Shown here: one piece after another, positions 49,601 to 57,479 of the stretch
How positions within the stretch are numbered: the first letter of the stretch is position 1
How the letters are laid out: the number at the start of each line of letters is the position of its first letter
From: Babylonia areolata
Taxonomy: Eukaryota; Mollusca; Gastropoda; Neogastropoda; Buccinidae
DNA length: 64,000 nucleotides
Reading direction: 5' to 3'
NCBI RefSeq assembly: GCF_041734735.1
Contig: NC_134906.1
Coordinates: 30,804,500-30,868,499 of the forward strand
The notes under the pieces: generated by a model
The model's database searches: none
Seen by the model: only the letters and a program-made list of their open reading frames with translations
Told to the model about the DNA's origin: nothing
Program-made: the position numbers and the translations under genes

Positions 49601-52443
49601 GCAGACATTAACGGATGGCTGTGTGGTGTTACAGCAGACATTAACGGATGGCTGTGTGGTGTTACAGCAGACATTAACGGATGGCTGTGTGGTGTTACAG
49701 CAGACATTAACTGATGGCTGTGTGGTGTTACAGCAGACAGAGGAGGCGGGTGGTGACGTGGGCACTGCGGAAGGCAGTGGTCAGGAAGAGGAGCCTGAGG
49801 TCAGTCATCACTCACTGTTATCTTTCATTATTCCTTGTACTGTTTCTTCTTTGTTATTGGTTTTAGAGTTCTGTAGATACCCAGTGTTTAGCATCATAGA
49901 CAACAACAATGCAAAAGAGACCCAGTGTTAGCATCATAGACAACAACAGTGCAGAAGAGACACAGTGTTTAGCATCATGGACAACAGCAGTGCAGAAGAG
50001 ACACAGTGTTAGCATCATAGACAACAACAGTGCAGAAGAGACACAGTGTTAGCATCATAGACAACAGCAGTGCAGAAGAGACACAGTGTTTAGCATCATA
50101 AACAACAACAATGCAGAAGAGACACAGTGTTAGCATCATAAACAACAACAATGCAGAAGAGACACAGTGTTAGCATCATAAACAACAACAATGCAGAAGA
50201 GACACAGTGTTAGCATCGTGGACATCAACAGTGCAGAAGAGACACAGTGTTAGCATCGTGGACATCAACAGTGCAGAAGAGACACAGTGTTAGCATCGTG
50301 GACATCAACAGTACAGAAGAGACACAGTGTTAGCATCGTGGACATCAACAGTGCAGAAGAGACACAGTGTTAGCATCATAGACAACAGCAGTGCAGAAGA
50401 GACACAGTGTTAGCATCATGGACAACAACAGTGCAGAAGAGACACAGTGTTAGCATCATAGACAACAGCAGTGCAGAAGAGACACAGTGTTAGCATCATA
50501 GACATCAGCAGTGCAGAAGAGACACAATGTTAGCATCATAAACAACAACAATGCAGAAGAGACACAGTGTTTAGCATCGTGGACAACAACAGTGCAGAAG
50601 AGACACAGTGTTTAGCATCGTGGACAACAGCAGTGCAGAAGAGACACAGTGTTAGCATCATAGACAACAGCAGTGCAGAAGAGACACAGTGTTAGCATCA
50701 TAGACAACAGCAGTGCAGAAGAGACACAGTGTTAGCATCATGGACAACAGCAGTGCAGAAGAGACACAGTGTTAGCATCATAGACAACAGCAGTGCAGAA
50801 GAGACACAGTGTTAGCATCATGGACATCAACAGTGCAGAAGAGACACAGTGTTAGCATCATAGACAACAGCAGTGCAGAAGAGACACAGTGTTAGCATCA
50901 TAGACAACAACAATGCAGAAGAGACACAGTGTTAGCATCGTGGACATCAGCAGTGCAGAAGAGACACAGTGTTAGCATCGTGGACAACAACAATGCAGAA
51001 GAGACACAGTGTTAGCATCGTGGACAACAGCAGTGCAGAAGAGACACAGTGTTAGCATCGTGGACAACAACAATGCAGAAGAGACACAGTGTTAGCATCG
51101 TGGACATCAGCAGTGCAGAAGAGACACAGTGTTAGCATCGTAGACAACAACAATGCAGAAGAGACACAGTGTTAGCATCGTGGACATCAGCAGTGCAGAA
51201 GAGACACAGTGTTAGCATCGTGGACAACAGCAGTGCAGAAGAGAGACAGTGTTAGCATCATGGACATCAACAGTGCAGAAGAGACACAGTGTTAGCATCG
51301 TGGACAACAACAGTGCAGAAGAGACACAGTGTTAGCATCATGGACATCAACAGTGCAGAAGAGACACAGTGTTAGCATCATAGACAACAGCAGTGCAGAA
51401 GAGAGACAGTGTTAGCATCATAGACAACAACAATGCAGAAGAGACACAGTGTTAGCATCATGGACAACAACAATGCAGAAGAGAAGAGACACAGTGTTAG
51501 CATCGTGGACATCAACAGTGCAGAAGAGACACAGTGTTAGCATCATAGACAACAACAATGCAGAAGAGACACAGTGTTAGCATCATGGACAACAACAATG
51601 CAGAAGAGAAGAGACACAGTGTTAGCATCGTGGACATCAACAGTGCAGAAGAGAGAGAGTTTTTAGCATCATGGACATCAGCAGTGTAAAAGAGACTGTT
51701 TCAGTGTCATAGACAACAACAGTGTAAAAGAGACAGTGTTTCAGTGTTAGAGACATGCCCTGTGTGTGTAGTGTTTCAGTGTTAGAGACATGCTCTGTGT
51801 GTGTGTGTACAGGTGATGGAAGAGCCCACTGACATAAGTGATGCCCTGTGTGTGTGTGTGCAGGTGATGGAAGAGCCCACTGACATAAGTGATGCCCTGT
51901 GTGTGTGTGTGCAGGTGATGGAAGAGCCCACTGACATAAGTGATGCCCTGTGTGTGTGTGTGTGTGCAGGTGATGGAAGAGCCCACTGACATAAGTGATG
52001 CCCTGTGTGTGTGCAGGTGATGGAAGAGCCCACTGACATAAGTGATGCCCTGTGTGTGAGTGCAGGTGATGGAAGAGCCCACTGACATAAGTGATGCCCT
52101 GTGTGTGTGCAGGTGATGGAAGAGCCCACTGACATAAGTGATGCCCTGTGTGTGTGAGTGTGCGTGCAGGTGATGGAAGAGCCCATTGACATAAGTGATG
52201 CCCTGTGTGTGTGCAGGTGATGGAAGAGCCCACTGACAAGTGATGCCCTGTGTGTGTGTGTGTGTGCAGGTGATGGAAGAGCCCATTGAAGCAGAGGGGG
52301 GAGAGGCAGAGGGGGGAGAAGCAGAGGGGGAAGGGGGGGAGGGGGAGGAGGAAGAGGTGGACAAGAAGAAGACAACCCGGGCGGCCAGCAGTCCTGCCAG
52401 AGGAAGGGGGAGGGGCCGGCGTGGCCGTAGGGTGGCCAAGTGA
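22226..52443 (+). CDS. Matrin-type zinc-finger nuclear protein, ten coding exons over 30 kb
   Basis: Coding exons: 22226-22630, 25525-25645, 27115-27426, 29940-29998, 36835-36909, 47042-47147, 47410-47531, 48060-48485, 49734-49799 and 52270-52443. They sum to 1,866 nt (621 residues) with GT-AG ends and matching phases. Order of parts: Tyr/Gly/Ser/Arg-rich N-terminus with a Gln run; RGG-rich block; basic then Ser/Thr-rich linker; KYDP-type linker (ELPPELAKFDPKAVIG); a C-x2-C-x13-H-x5-H zinc finger (WFCKLCNKFYNN...ETHCMTETH); a charged helix; a Glu/Gly repeat tail; a basic GRGRGRRGRRVAK end. The finger and the 'FDP' linker resemble matrin-3, CIZ1, ZNF638 and insect PEP, which bind RNA or DNA in the nucleus. 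Orthology cannot be settled by eye. The fifth exon is the least certain. Confidence 0.82.
22631..25524 (+). other. Zinc-finger gene intron; nothing recognised
   Basis: A 2.9 kb AT-rich intron with a TTTG tract near 24127-24170. Overlapping frames on both strands (for example near 24499-24900) show no known protein and no splice-bounded structure. Confidence 0.5.
25525..25645 (+). CDS. Zinc-finger gene, coding exon 2 (RGG-rich)
   Basis: Acceptor ggttttcag, donor GTAAAT. It encodes PRNRSSGGRDLSAGGRGLRG, then GSRGRGGRSAS, an RGG/GR-rich block of the type that binds RNA and is methylated on Arg. It enters in phase 0 and ends in phase 1. Confidence 0.85.
25646..27114 (+). other. Zinc-finger gene intron; nothing recognised
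   Basis: AT-rich intron. Frames on both strands near 25700-25990 and 26830-27070 are unrelated to any protein I know. Confidence 0.45.
27115..27426 (+). CDS. Zinc-finger gene, coding exon 3
   Basis: It encodes a basic start (KKARRARRGGRK, nuclear-localisation-like) and a Ser/Thr/Asn-rich low-complexity stretch with the repeat KAANNGSSQSDTQ / KSANNGSSECTPN. Two acceptors six bases apart (after tgcaag or after gtgaaag) give the same frame, with or without two residues. Donor GTAATT, phase 1. The phase fits both neighbours. Confidence 0.72.
27849..27932 (-). mobile_element. tRNA-derived SINE head, second family
   Basis: On the minus strand: gtgccgcagcagtggggatt, agtctgcttgcttcggaagt, then a B box ggttcgatccagctcac. 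This looks like a tRNA-like SINE head in an intron of the zinc-finger gene. An AAGAAAAAAAAGAAG-type tract follows in the element's 3' direction. I see no intact body. Confidence 0.5.
28316..28498 (-). pseudogene. Possible N-terminal fragment of a piggyBac-type transposase
   Basis: From an ATG at 28498 the minus strand encodes 60 residues: MAARTYSAEEMARDLLDLPD, then DGDNSNYENVV and LPINPSDCDYPDEDKK. The SAEEM-x(3)-L short helix followed by an acidic Asp/Glu stretch resembles the start of PGBD-type proteins. No transposase core follows, and it lies inside an intron. The family call rests on composition and is weak. Confidence 0.3.
28705..28885. repeat. 30-bp minisatellite, about six copies
   Basis: Unit with tttgaaacattgctgatga and ttgttgcattg. 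It lies in the intron before coding exon 4 of the zinc-finger gene. Confidence 0.92.
29220..29925. repeat. 30-bp minisatellite ending just before coding exon 4
   Basis: About twenty copies of gtgtctaactgggtggcagt plus gagtgacagt, the early copies degenerate. The last copy ends about 25 bases before the acceptor ttgtacag at 29932-29939. Each unit holds CTAAC, a good branch-point match, so the intron end is packed with possible branch points. Confidence 0.93.
29940..29998 (+). CDS. Zinc-finger gene, coding exon 4
   Basis: Acceptor ttgtacag, donor GTAAGT. It encodes (E)KSTKSPKDNYDPEKPTVED, in the only frame that both looks like protein and joins exon 3 (phase 1) and exon 5 (phase 0). Confidence 0.75.
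30050..32030. other. Low-complexity, probably erroneous consensus
   Basis: Dominated by T, G and A homopolymers of 5-20 bases with almost no normal-complexity sequence, unlike any other part of the window. Patches of ordinary sequence return at 31640-31960. I treat it as unreliable assembly rather than biology. Confidence 0.7.
32040..36540. repeat. 34/38-bp minisatellite, more than 100 copies (4.5 kb)
   Basis: Unit: gatcagtgtaggtgacacag then aaacccaggtcact, with a common 4-base longer form (aatc or agtc before actgat). Copies after about 33.3 kb are nearly clean. Those before carry missing or extra bases in almost every unit, a pattern of sequencing error. It lies in the intron between coding exons 4 and 5. 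Confidence 0.95.
36665..36850. repeat. 45-bp repeat, four copies, the last containing the exon 5 acceptor
   Basis: Copies start near 36676, 36722, 36768 and 36813 with gttaatcatttcag-like sequence, then taaatcactgcc and ttgtcacactgt. In the last copy the aligned position is ttcag followed by TGG, the proposed acceptor of the exon at 36835. Confidence 0.75.
36835..36909 (+). CDS. Zinc-finger gene, coding exon 5 (probable)
   Basis: From the acceptor aataattcag (36825-36834) to the donor GTGGGT at 36910, the frame reads WNICYRTRKLHEKPEKDFRR then SDKSR. 75 nt, phase 0 at both ends, as needed between exons 4 and 6. An alternative acceptor at 36851 would break the phase. The charged 3' half looks like protein; the first few residues less so. 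Confidence 0.5.
36940..37250. repeat. About 39-bp minisatellite just after coding exon 5
   Basis: Seven to eight copies of gtgacagcagaggttgtctt then ttcctgtcatctcccactg, starting about 30 bases after the exon 5 donor. Confidence 0.9.
37268..37488. repeat. 57-bp minisatellite, left part (interrupted by the DIRS-like element)
   Basis: About four copies of tgttgtggcctcatcatagt, cctcctctacttgttccag and tctgtaactgacagtaat. The array stops at 37488 inside a unit and resumes at 43775 at the next base of the same unit. Confidence 0.95.
37489..37635 (+). repeat. Left inverted terminal repeat of the DIRS-like element
   Basis: Starts tttggtgtcatatactgtac and includes aaactgatgcaaactaggcc and tcagccaatcaaacgcctct. 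It is mirrored at 43601-43748 with few differences. Confidence 0.9.
39468..40303 (+). mobile_element. Gag-like region of the DIRS-like element
   Basis: A long open frame whose C-terminal half is mostly alpha-helical in composition, including LAEWDKLARRCPLEVS and FDTFLHRANELWEQC. It holds the position of Gag in DIRS elements, before the RT. Assignment is by position and composition; I see no CCHC knuckle. The region 37640-39460 upstream is GC-rich with overlapping frames and no motif I can name. Confidence 0.6.
40687..41862 (+). mobile_element. Reverse transcriptase and RNase H region of the DIRS-like element
   Basis: RT motifs seen include GFQFPSFPFGLSLAPF and the catalytic box CVYLDDLLIL near 40993-41025. 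The RNase H part has LFTDASSLGWGAHM near 41497. These are typical of DIRS/Pat RTs, which are kin to LTR-element RTs rather than to LINEs. Confidence 0.88.
42255..43312 (+). mobile_element. Tyrosine recombinase region of the DIRS-like element
   Basis: The region encodes a phage-integrase-like core-binding part (TLYDFRWKKWLRWC) and a catalytic part with TGSRRSELHGL (Arg box) and HEVRAIATSAAF (H-x-x-R box), the signature of DIRS recombinases. It replaces the DDE integrase of ordinary LTR elements. Confidence 0.85.
43430..43522. repeat. Internal complementary region of the DIRS-like element
   Basis: Reads catcagtttgacatggtaca, gtatatgacaccaaa, then aggaggagtttgtattatac and tccatgtttggtgttaaat. 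The first part is the reverse complement of the left end and the second of the right end, as expected for a circle-junction template. Confidence 0.88.
43601..43774 (+). repeat. Right inverted terminal repeat and extension of the DIRS-like element
   Basis: 43601-43748 is the inverse of the left terminal repeat. 43749-43774 is a 26-base extension (catggagtataatacaaact...) that is mirrored only in the internal complementary region. Confidence 0.88.
43775..45395. repeat. 57-bp minisatellite, right part, about 28 copies
   Basis: Continues the array at 37268. The unit is 19 codons long and open on both strands over more than 250 residues (minus strand TVSYKLEQVEEDYDEATTM; plus strand LYLFQSVTDSHCCGLIIVL). 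There is no start context, splice site or non-repeat coding flank, so I read it as intronic satellite and not a gene. Confidence 0.95.
45396..45954 (+). other. Intron; nothing firm
   Basis: Single-copy AT-rich intron sequence. A strong-looking 8-base micro-exon pattern (cttgtttag, TTTGTGAG, GTAAGG) at about 45541-45548 does not keep the reading frame. Confidence 0.45.
45955..47065. repeat. 65-bp minisatellite made of the exon 6 splice junction, about 17 units
   Basis: Each unit contains ggatggtgtgtgttgtgcag, then the exon start cgtgactcgcggggaagcag followed by cagt, then gatgattcagaaagtaatg. The last unit is the true acceptor and exon at 47042. Of about 16 upstream copies roughly ten keep the AG; about six read tgccg and have lost it. 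Confidence 0.95.
47042..47147 (+). CDS. Zinc-finger gene, coding exon 6
   Basis: Acceptor tgtgttgtgcag, donor GTCAGT. It encodes RDSRGSSSRSSRKEREPIKV then ELPPELAKFDPKAVI(G), an RS-rich start and the FDP linker found just before matrin-type fingers. Phase 0 in, phase 1 out. Confidence 0.88.
47410..47531 (+). CDS. Zinc-finger gene, coding exon 7 (matrin-type zinc finger)
   Basis: Acceptor tttcccacag with a long pyrimidine tract, donor GTACTG. It encodes (G)QSCVISVTGWFCKLCNKFY and NNETAAKETHCMTETHFNNY plus K. Zinc ligands are C-x2-C-x13-H-x5-H; the spacing and the FC-K-LC-x-x-FY / THC motif match the C-terminal finger of matrin-3 and CIZ1. All ligands are present. Confidence 0.93.
47532..48059 (+). 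other. Zinc-finger gene intron; nothing recognised
   Basis: A 528-bp single-copy intron, the only sizeable one in the 3' half of the gene without a tandem array. Confidence 0.6.
48060..48485 (+). CDS. Zinc-finger gene, coding exon 8 (charged helix and acidic repeats)
   Basis: Acceptor gtgccccag, donor GTCAGG, 142 codons, phase 0 at both ends. It begins KFMYTKLKAKAEAERDAREK, a charged helix that extends the finger as in matrin-3. It then becomes Glu/Gly-rich with a short internal repeat (EEEGGAEEE, EEGGAEVEEG). The repeat comes from GAGGAGGGTGGTGC-type DNA and is likely to vary in length. Confidence 0.92.
48486..48620. repeat. Copies of the exon 8 donor region
   Basis: After the true junction (tgtgtcag, gtcaggctg) the sequence gtgtgtcaggtgatacagtg recurs about three times, repeating the last exon bases and the donor. 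Confidence 0.7.
48735..49225. repeat. 27-32-bp minisatellite related to the exon 9 acceptor
   Basis: About fifteen copies of tgatgatgggtggtgttac with aacagacattaactgatga. The unit is a diverged form of the 33-bp array at 49510-49740 and shares its ttacagcagaca segment. Confidence 0.9.
49510..49740. repeat. 33-bp minisatellite made of the exon 9 acceptor, about seven units
   Basis: Unit: ctgatggctgtgtggtgtta, cagcagacattaa. Every unit has a complete ttacag acceptor followed by CAGACA, the first six bases of exon 9. 33 bp is 11 codons and the frame stays open (QTLTDGCVVLQ), so an upstream acceptor would keep the reading frame. Confidence 0.95.
49734..49799 (+). CDS. Zinc-finger gene, coding exon 9
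   Basis: It encodes QTEEAGGDVGTAEGSGQEEE plus PE, 66 nt, phase 0 at both ends, donor GTCAGT. The acceptor is a NAGNAG tandem (acagcag), so the first Gln may be included or skipped. Confidence 0.82.
49865..51665. repeat. 40-bp minisatellite, about 44 copies
   Basis: Unit: agacacagtgttagcatcat then agacaacagcagtgcagaag, with frequent swaps between agacaacagcag, ggacatcaacag and acaacaacaatg. It fills the intron between coding exons 9 and 10. Confidence 0.96.
51800..52290. repeat. About 50-bp minisatellite made of the exon 10 splice junction, about ten units
   Basis: Each unit has a GT run and gcag acceptor followed by gtgatggaagagcccactg, the first bases of exon 10, then acataagtgatgccctgtg. 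The units vary (about 45-58 bp) because of the GT run. The true exon starts at the last unit, 52270. Confidence 0.95.
52270..52443 (+). CDS. Zinc-finger gene, coding exon 10 (C-terminus)
   Basis: It encodes VMEEPIEAEGGEAEGGEAEG, a Glu-rich run, VDKKKTTRAASS and the basic end PARGRGRGRRGRRVAK, then TGA at 52441-52443. The acidic-then-RGR arrangement is common in nuclear RNA-binding proteins. Confidence 0.9.
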   Translation: MMEEPIEAEGGEAEGGEAEGEGGEGEEEEVDKKKTTRAASSPARGRGRGRRGRRVAK

Positions 52444-52894
52444 CCGTGTGAGGGATATCTGTGTCCTCTGTGTGGCCATGTTGACTGAAACCTGCTGTTG
52501 TGAATGCTTGGTTCACTTCACATTGGGTACCTGTCCACTGTTTAGTGCTGGTAGGTAAGCTTGGTTTTAGTGCTTGTGTCTCTGGTCAAGTTCTGTTCAG
52601 AGTTGTTGCTTGTGTTTTTCATGGACACTTTCCTCCAGGATAGATTTTATTGACATCAGTTACCTAGGTGACCAGAGGTCTTCTCTGTTATTCTGCCTTT
52701 ATTCAGTTTTACTTTATTGACTTTTATGTGATGTTGCAAAAATGTAAGACCTAGATATTTACTTGAATGTATTCTCAAATGCAAAACTGCATGCTTTTAG
52801 ATCTTTTTGAGTACATTGCATGTGAAACAGAATAACAGTGTAAGAAATGTGAATTTGAAGAAGGATCTCTCCAATTGCTGTTTTTTTTCCAGTC
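52444..52894 (+). other. Zinc-finger gene 3'UTR, start
   Basis: Follows the stop codon without further coding sequence. I find no AATAAA close by; the first clear ones downstream are near 56405 and 57149, so the 3'UTR length is unknown and may run through minisatellites. Confidence 0.45.
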
Positions 52895-53055
52895 GCACAG
52901 ATGATTTGAACTCCTGCATGCATCCTGTTAGAAGAAACATCTGCCTCCACAACAGATGATTTGAACTCCTGCATGCATCCTGTTAGAAACATCTGCCTCC
53001 ACAACAGATGATTTGAACTCCTGCATGCATCCTGTTAGAAACATCTGCCTCCACT
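52895..53055. repeat. About 53-bp repeat, three copies
   Basis: Copies of cagatgatttgaactcctgc, atgcatcctgttaga and aacatctgcctccaca. Confidence 0.92.
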
Positions 53056-53299
53056 GCTGCTTTTTTCTGTCTGTCTTCTCTCTCCCTCTTTTCTTTTTTT
53101 CCCCTTTTTTCAGACGTTTTGTTAACCTGGGTTTGCATACATCATGCAGTAATGAAACTGTGTAATCTCTGTCAAATGCTTGGGTTTTATTGGAAAAATT
53201 TTTGAAAGTAACTAGCATTGAAGATAAGCAAAGAGAACATTTTCAGGGAAGAATCAGTTCAAACAGAATGAATCAGTTGGGTGATTAAGATGAACCAGT

Positions 53300-53750
53300 G
53301 ACATCAATTATCAGTTGTTTGTGCACCTGTCAGTTATCATCAGTACTGTATGCATCTGTCAGTCATCATCAGTACTGTGTGCCTCTGTCAATCATCATCA
53401 GTACTGTATGCATCTGTCAGTCATCAGTACTGTGTGCACCTGTCAGTTATCATCAGTACTGTATGCATCTGTCAGTCATCATCAGTACTGTGTGCATCTG
53501 TCAATCATCATCAGTACTGTGTGCACCTGTCAATCATTATCTGTCAGTCATCATCGGTACTGTGTGCCTCTGCCAATTATCATCAGTAGTGTGCATCTGT
53601 CAATCATCATCAGTACTGTGTGCACCTGTCAGTCGTCATCAGTACTGTGTGCATCTGTCAATCATCATCAGTACTGTGTGCACCTGTCAGTCGTCATCAG
53701 TACTGTGTGCATCTGCCAGTCACCATCAGTACTGTGTGCCTCTGTTGACA
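53300..53750. repeat. 29-bp minisatellite, about fifteen copies
   Basis: Unit: tctgtcagtcatcatcagta then ctgtgtgca, with point differences and a few partial copies. Confidence 0.93.
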
Positions 53751-54719
53751 GGAAGTTTTCTGTTGTGAATTCACACTGGTCTGGTGGATGAGGGTTTTTT
53801 TTTTGTTGTTTTTTTTTTTTTACATTTTGTTTGTTAGGCTTGTTTACCAGACAAATATTCCAGTATTTAAATTATGACTACATGTTCAGATACTGCATGT
53901 GTACAATTTTAGTTTGGCAGCTTTGGTGCATGTAGTCGATACTTTTGCCCAACTTTGTAGAGTAGTTAGTTTTAATTGGACATTTGGGATGGTGGGATAT
54001 TTGTGGGGTGGATAGTTTGAATAGGACCTATGGTGTGAAGGAGATTTTCCCCATTTGTCAGACTGGTGTACAGACCTAGCAGTCTGTGGACCTTGCCCAT
54101 GTGTGGATGCATGCAGGATGCCCCTTACAGGCTGGGTCCTGGACACTGACACATGGGAACAGACATGAAAACCCACTGACAGAAGAGTGCATGTTAGATG
54201 TAGGCCATACAGACACTGACACTGCTCAAGTTGTTACTGGATGGAAAAACAAAACATAAAACACCTTCAGACCTCAAAAATAAGTAGTGTATCCGGCTGT
54301 CATTTAAACTCCACTGGACGCTTGAACAGGTTATGACAACTCACCTTTGGTCAATGCTGGTCACTGTAGATTAAGCATCATCATCTCTTAATGTCATATT
54401 TGTTGTTTTCCACTGACCATCATCAGCTATCACGTCACTGTTTATTATGACCATCACTGTTTTGTCTGTTACACAGTGTGTGTGCCTCTATCATACTTGT
54501 GTTCAGTTTGTATCAGGAGCAGTTTTTATTCCATCCGAATTTACTTTCTACTTACATTGTTTTGTTTTTGATTGGGAGAGAAGGGCATGGGGAATTGTGT
54601 TAGCATTGTGACGTTGTGAGGTTTTGTTATGTTGTGGTGGTATTGCTCAGTTCTGCTGTTCATGTGCATCACTTTGTCAGCCTTGGTTCTTTGGTTCAGG
54701 TCCATGCATGTGGAGCCTG
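53751..54719. other. No gene seen
   Basis: Single-copy AT-rich sequence with a T run at 53790-53822. Short frames on both strands are not protein-like. Confidence 0.5.
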
Positions 54720-56160
54720 CAGTACTGAGTTCAGTGTAGGGAGAGAAGTAGAACTTGTGTGTTCAGTGCAGGGAGAGAAGTAGAACTTGTGTGTTCAGTG
54801 TAGGGAGAGAAGTAGAACTTGTGTGTTCAGTGTAGGGAGAGAAGTAGAACTTGTGTGTTCAGTGTAGGGAGGGAAGTAGAACTTGTGTGTTCAGTGTAGG
54901 GAGAGAAGTAGAACTTGTGTGTTCATGTTCAGTGTAGGGAGAGAAGTAGAACTTGTGTGTTCATGTTCAGTGTAGGGAGAGAAGTAGAACTTGTGTGTTC
55001 GTGTTCAGTGTAGGGAGAGAAGTAGAACTTGTGTGTTCAGTGTAGGGAGGGAAGTAGAACTTGTGTGTTCGTGTTCAGTGTAGGGGAAGAAGTAGAACTT
55101 GTGTGTTCAGTGTAGGGAGAGAAGTAGAACTTGTGTGTTCCTGTTCAGTGTAGGGAGAGAAGTAGAACTTGTGTGTTCGTGTTCAGTGTGGGGAGAGAAG
55201 TAGAACTTGTGTGTTCAGTGTAGGGAGGGAAGTAGAACTTGTGTGTTCGTGTTCAGTGTAGGGGGAGAAGTAGAACTTGTGTGTTCGTGTTCAGTGTAGG
55301 GAGGGAAGTAGAACTTGTGTGTTTGTGTTCAGTGTAGGGAGGGAAGTAGAACCTGTGTGTTCGTGTTCAGTGTAGGGAGAGAAGTAGAACTTGTGTGTTC
55401 AGTGCAGGGAGAGACATAGAAACTTGTGTGTTCAGTTTAGGGAGAGAAGTAGAACTTGTGTGTTCAGTGCAGGGAGAGAAGTATAATTTGTGTGTTCAGT
55501 GTAGGGAGAGAAGTAGAACTTGTGTGTTCAGTGTAGGGAGAGAAGTAGAACTTGTGTGTTTGTGTTCAGTGTAGGGAGAGAAGTAGAACTTGTGTGTTTG
55601 TGTTCAGTGTAGGGAGAGAAGTAGAACTTGTGTGTTCGTGTTCAGTGTAGGGAGAGAAGTAGAACTTGTGTGTTCAGTGTAGGGAGAGAAGTAGAACTTG
55701 TGTGTTCAGTGTAGGGAGGGCAGTAGAACTTGTGTGTTCAGTGTAGGGAGAAAGTAGAAACTTGTGTGTTCAGTGCAGGGAGGGAAGTAGAACTTGTGTG
55801 TTCAGTGTAGGGAGGGAAGTAGAACTTGTTTGTTCAGTGCAGGGAGGGATGTAGAACTTGAGTGTGTAGGGAGAGAAGTAGAACTTGTTTGGTCAGTGTA
55901 GGGAGGGAAGTAGAACTTGTGAGTGTGTAGGGAGAGAAGTAGAACTTGTTTGGTCAGTGTAGGGAGGGAAGTAGAACTTGTTCAGTGCAGGGAGGGAAGT
56001 AGAACTTGTGAGTGTGTAGGGAGAGAAGTAGAACTTGTTTGGTCAGTGTAGGGAGGGAAGTAGAACTTGTGAGTTTAGTGCAGGGAGAGAAGTAGAACTT
56101 GTGTGTTCAGTGCAGGGATAGAAGTAGAACTTGTGTGTTCAGTGCAGGAGAGAAGTAGAA
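54720..56160. repeat. 32/38-bp minisatellite, about 42 copies
   Basis: Unit: ttcagtgtagggagagaagt then agaacttgtgtg. A longer form adds ttcgtg. The last third is more degenerate. Confidence 0.95.
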
Positions 56161-56518
56161 CATACCTGGAGATTGAAGATGTTCCCCCATTTAATAGTGA
56201 GCTGTAGTGATTTGGTCTGTACATTTTTGCATTGGATGGTTCACTTGTGGGTCATAATTGTCTTGACAGTCATCACCCATGTTTTACATCTTTCAGCAGA
56301 TTCACAGGTCTTTAACTGGCAAGAAGTGGTGATATGTGAGTGACCCAAACCACAAATACCCAAGGGCAGTTAGTGTACCCATTGACCATTGCTAAATCCC
56401 AAGAAAATAAATTAAAGTGTTTTGGTGGTTCATTTGATCATCCATTCAAAAGCTGCTGTTTGAAGTGGATTTTTCCCCTTTGTAGCATATGAACAGCAGA
56501 CATGAGAAGTAATAATGG

Positions 56519-56735
56519 GTGTAATTCATTTAACATACAACATGTACATTAGAATTTGAAGAAGAAAGATGCCATTTGCTGATCCTTGCACACCTCTGCT
56601 CATTACCCAAATACACAGCCAACCAGTGTAATTCATTTAACATGCAACATGTACATTAGAATTTGAAGAAGAAAGATGCCATTTGCTGATCCTTGCACAC
56701 CACTACCCAAATACACAGCCAAAGCAGTGCATGCA
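56519..56735. repeat. Direct duplication of about 105 bp
   Basis: 56519-56625 and 56626-56722 share gtaattcatttaacatacaa, aatttgaagaagaaagatgc and catttgctgatccttgcaca. The second copy has lost about ten bases. Confidence 0.88.
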
Positions 56736-57479
56736 CTCCATTCAGACTGAAACGCAGTCATTGGCATGCACCACAACACCCAACAGAACAAATTGCCTAA
56801 AGGGCACTTGCCAATAGGGCGTTATTATCAGCACCACCCACTGAAGTCAGATCATCTCACTATCAACCAGTGAACACACACCAAGAACTTGACGATGGAA
56901 AAGTTGATTTTCCACGGTCAGCACCAGGGCTGGTGGAACAGGTTTCTGTCCATGTCACCACACTGCTCCTCTGCTTGTCCACGTGTACAGGGCTTGTAGA
57001 AAAAAGAAAGTTTGAAAGGGGCGGAGTTGGTGTGTCATGATGTGAATGAATTGTGTTGTGTAAACCATCCCATTTCAGCAGTCATTCTCCATTCAATATG
57101 GTGGTCTATAAATCATAGACAACACAGTTGATACAATTTTTATTGTCATTTCAATAAACACATACAAACTGTGTTTGTTTGCGCTGTGTATGTGTGTGCA
57201 TGTCTTTCTGCTGTTGTGTGTGGGAGGTAGGGGAGGTGTAAACAAGTACAAGGCCAGTATTTGTATTACACTGTTTATTCCTTTGCCCATGAAGGTTCTG
57301 TTCTCTCAACACATTTCTCAACCTCATCACAAATTGCTCACTCCCATAGAATGTCAGGGACTGTCAGTGTACTGTATCACAGTATATATATACCAGTTGG
57401 AGCTTTGACTGCATTAGAAGAAAGCAGCATGAAAACAGGAAAATAACAACAAAAGAAACAGTAACAAAAAGGACATTGC
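56736..57479. other. No gene seen
   Basis: Single-copy sequence. An AATAAA at 57149-57154 could end a + strand transcript. I see no exon. Confidence 0.45.

Noticed and set aside
51637-52516. Minus-strand frames of 230-280 residues with ASLMSVGSSITCTHT repeats
   Set aside because: They are the antisense of the exon 10 junction array and of the exon itself.
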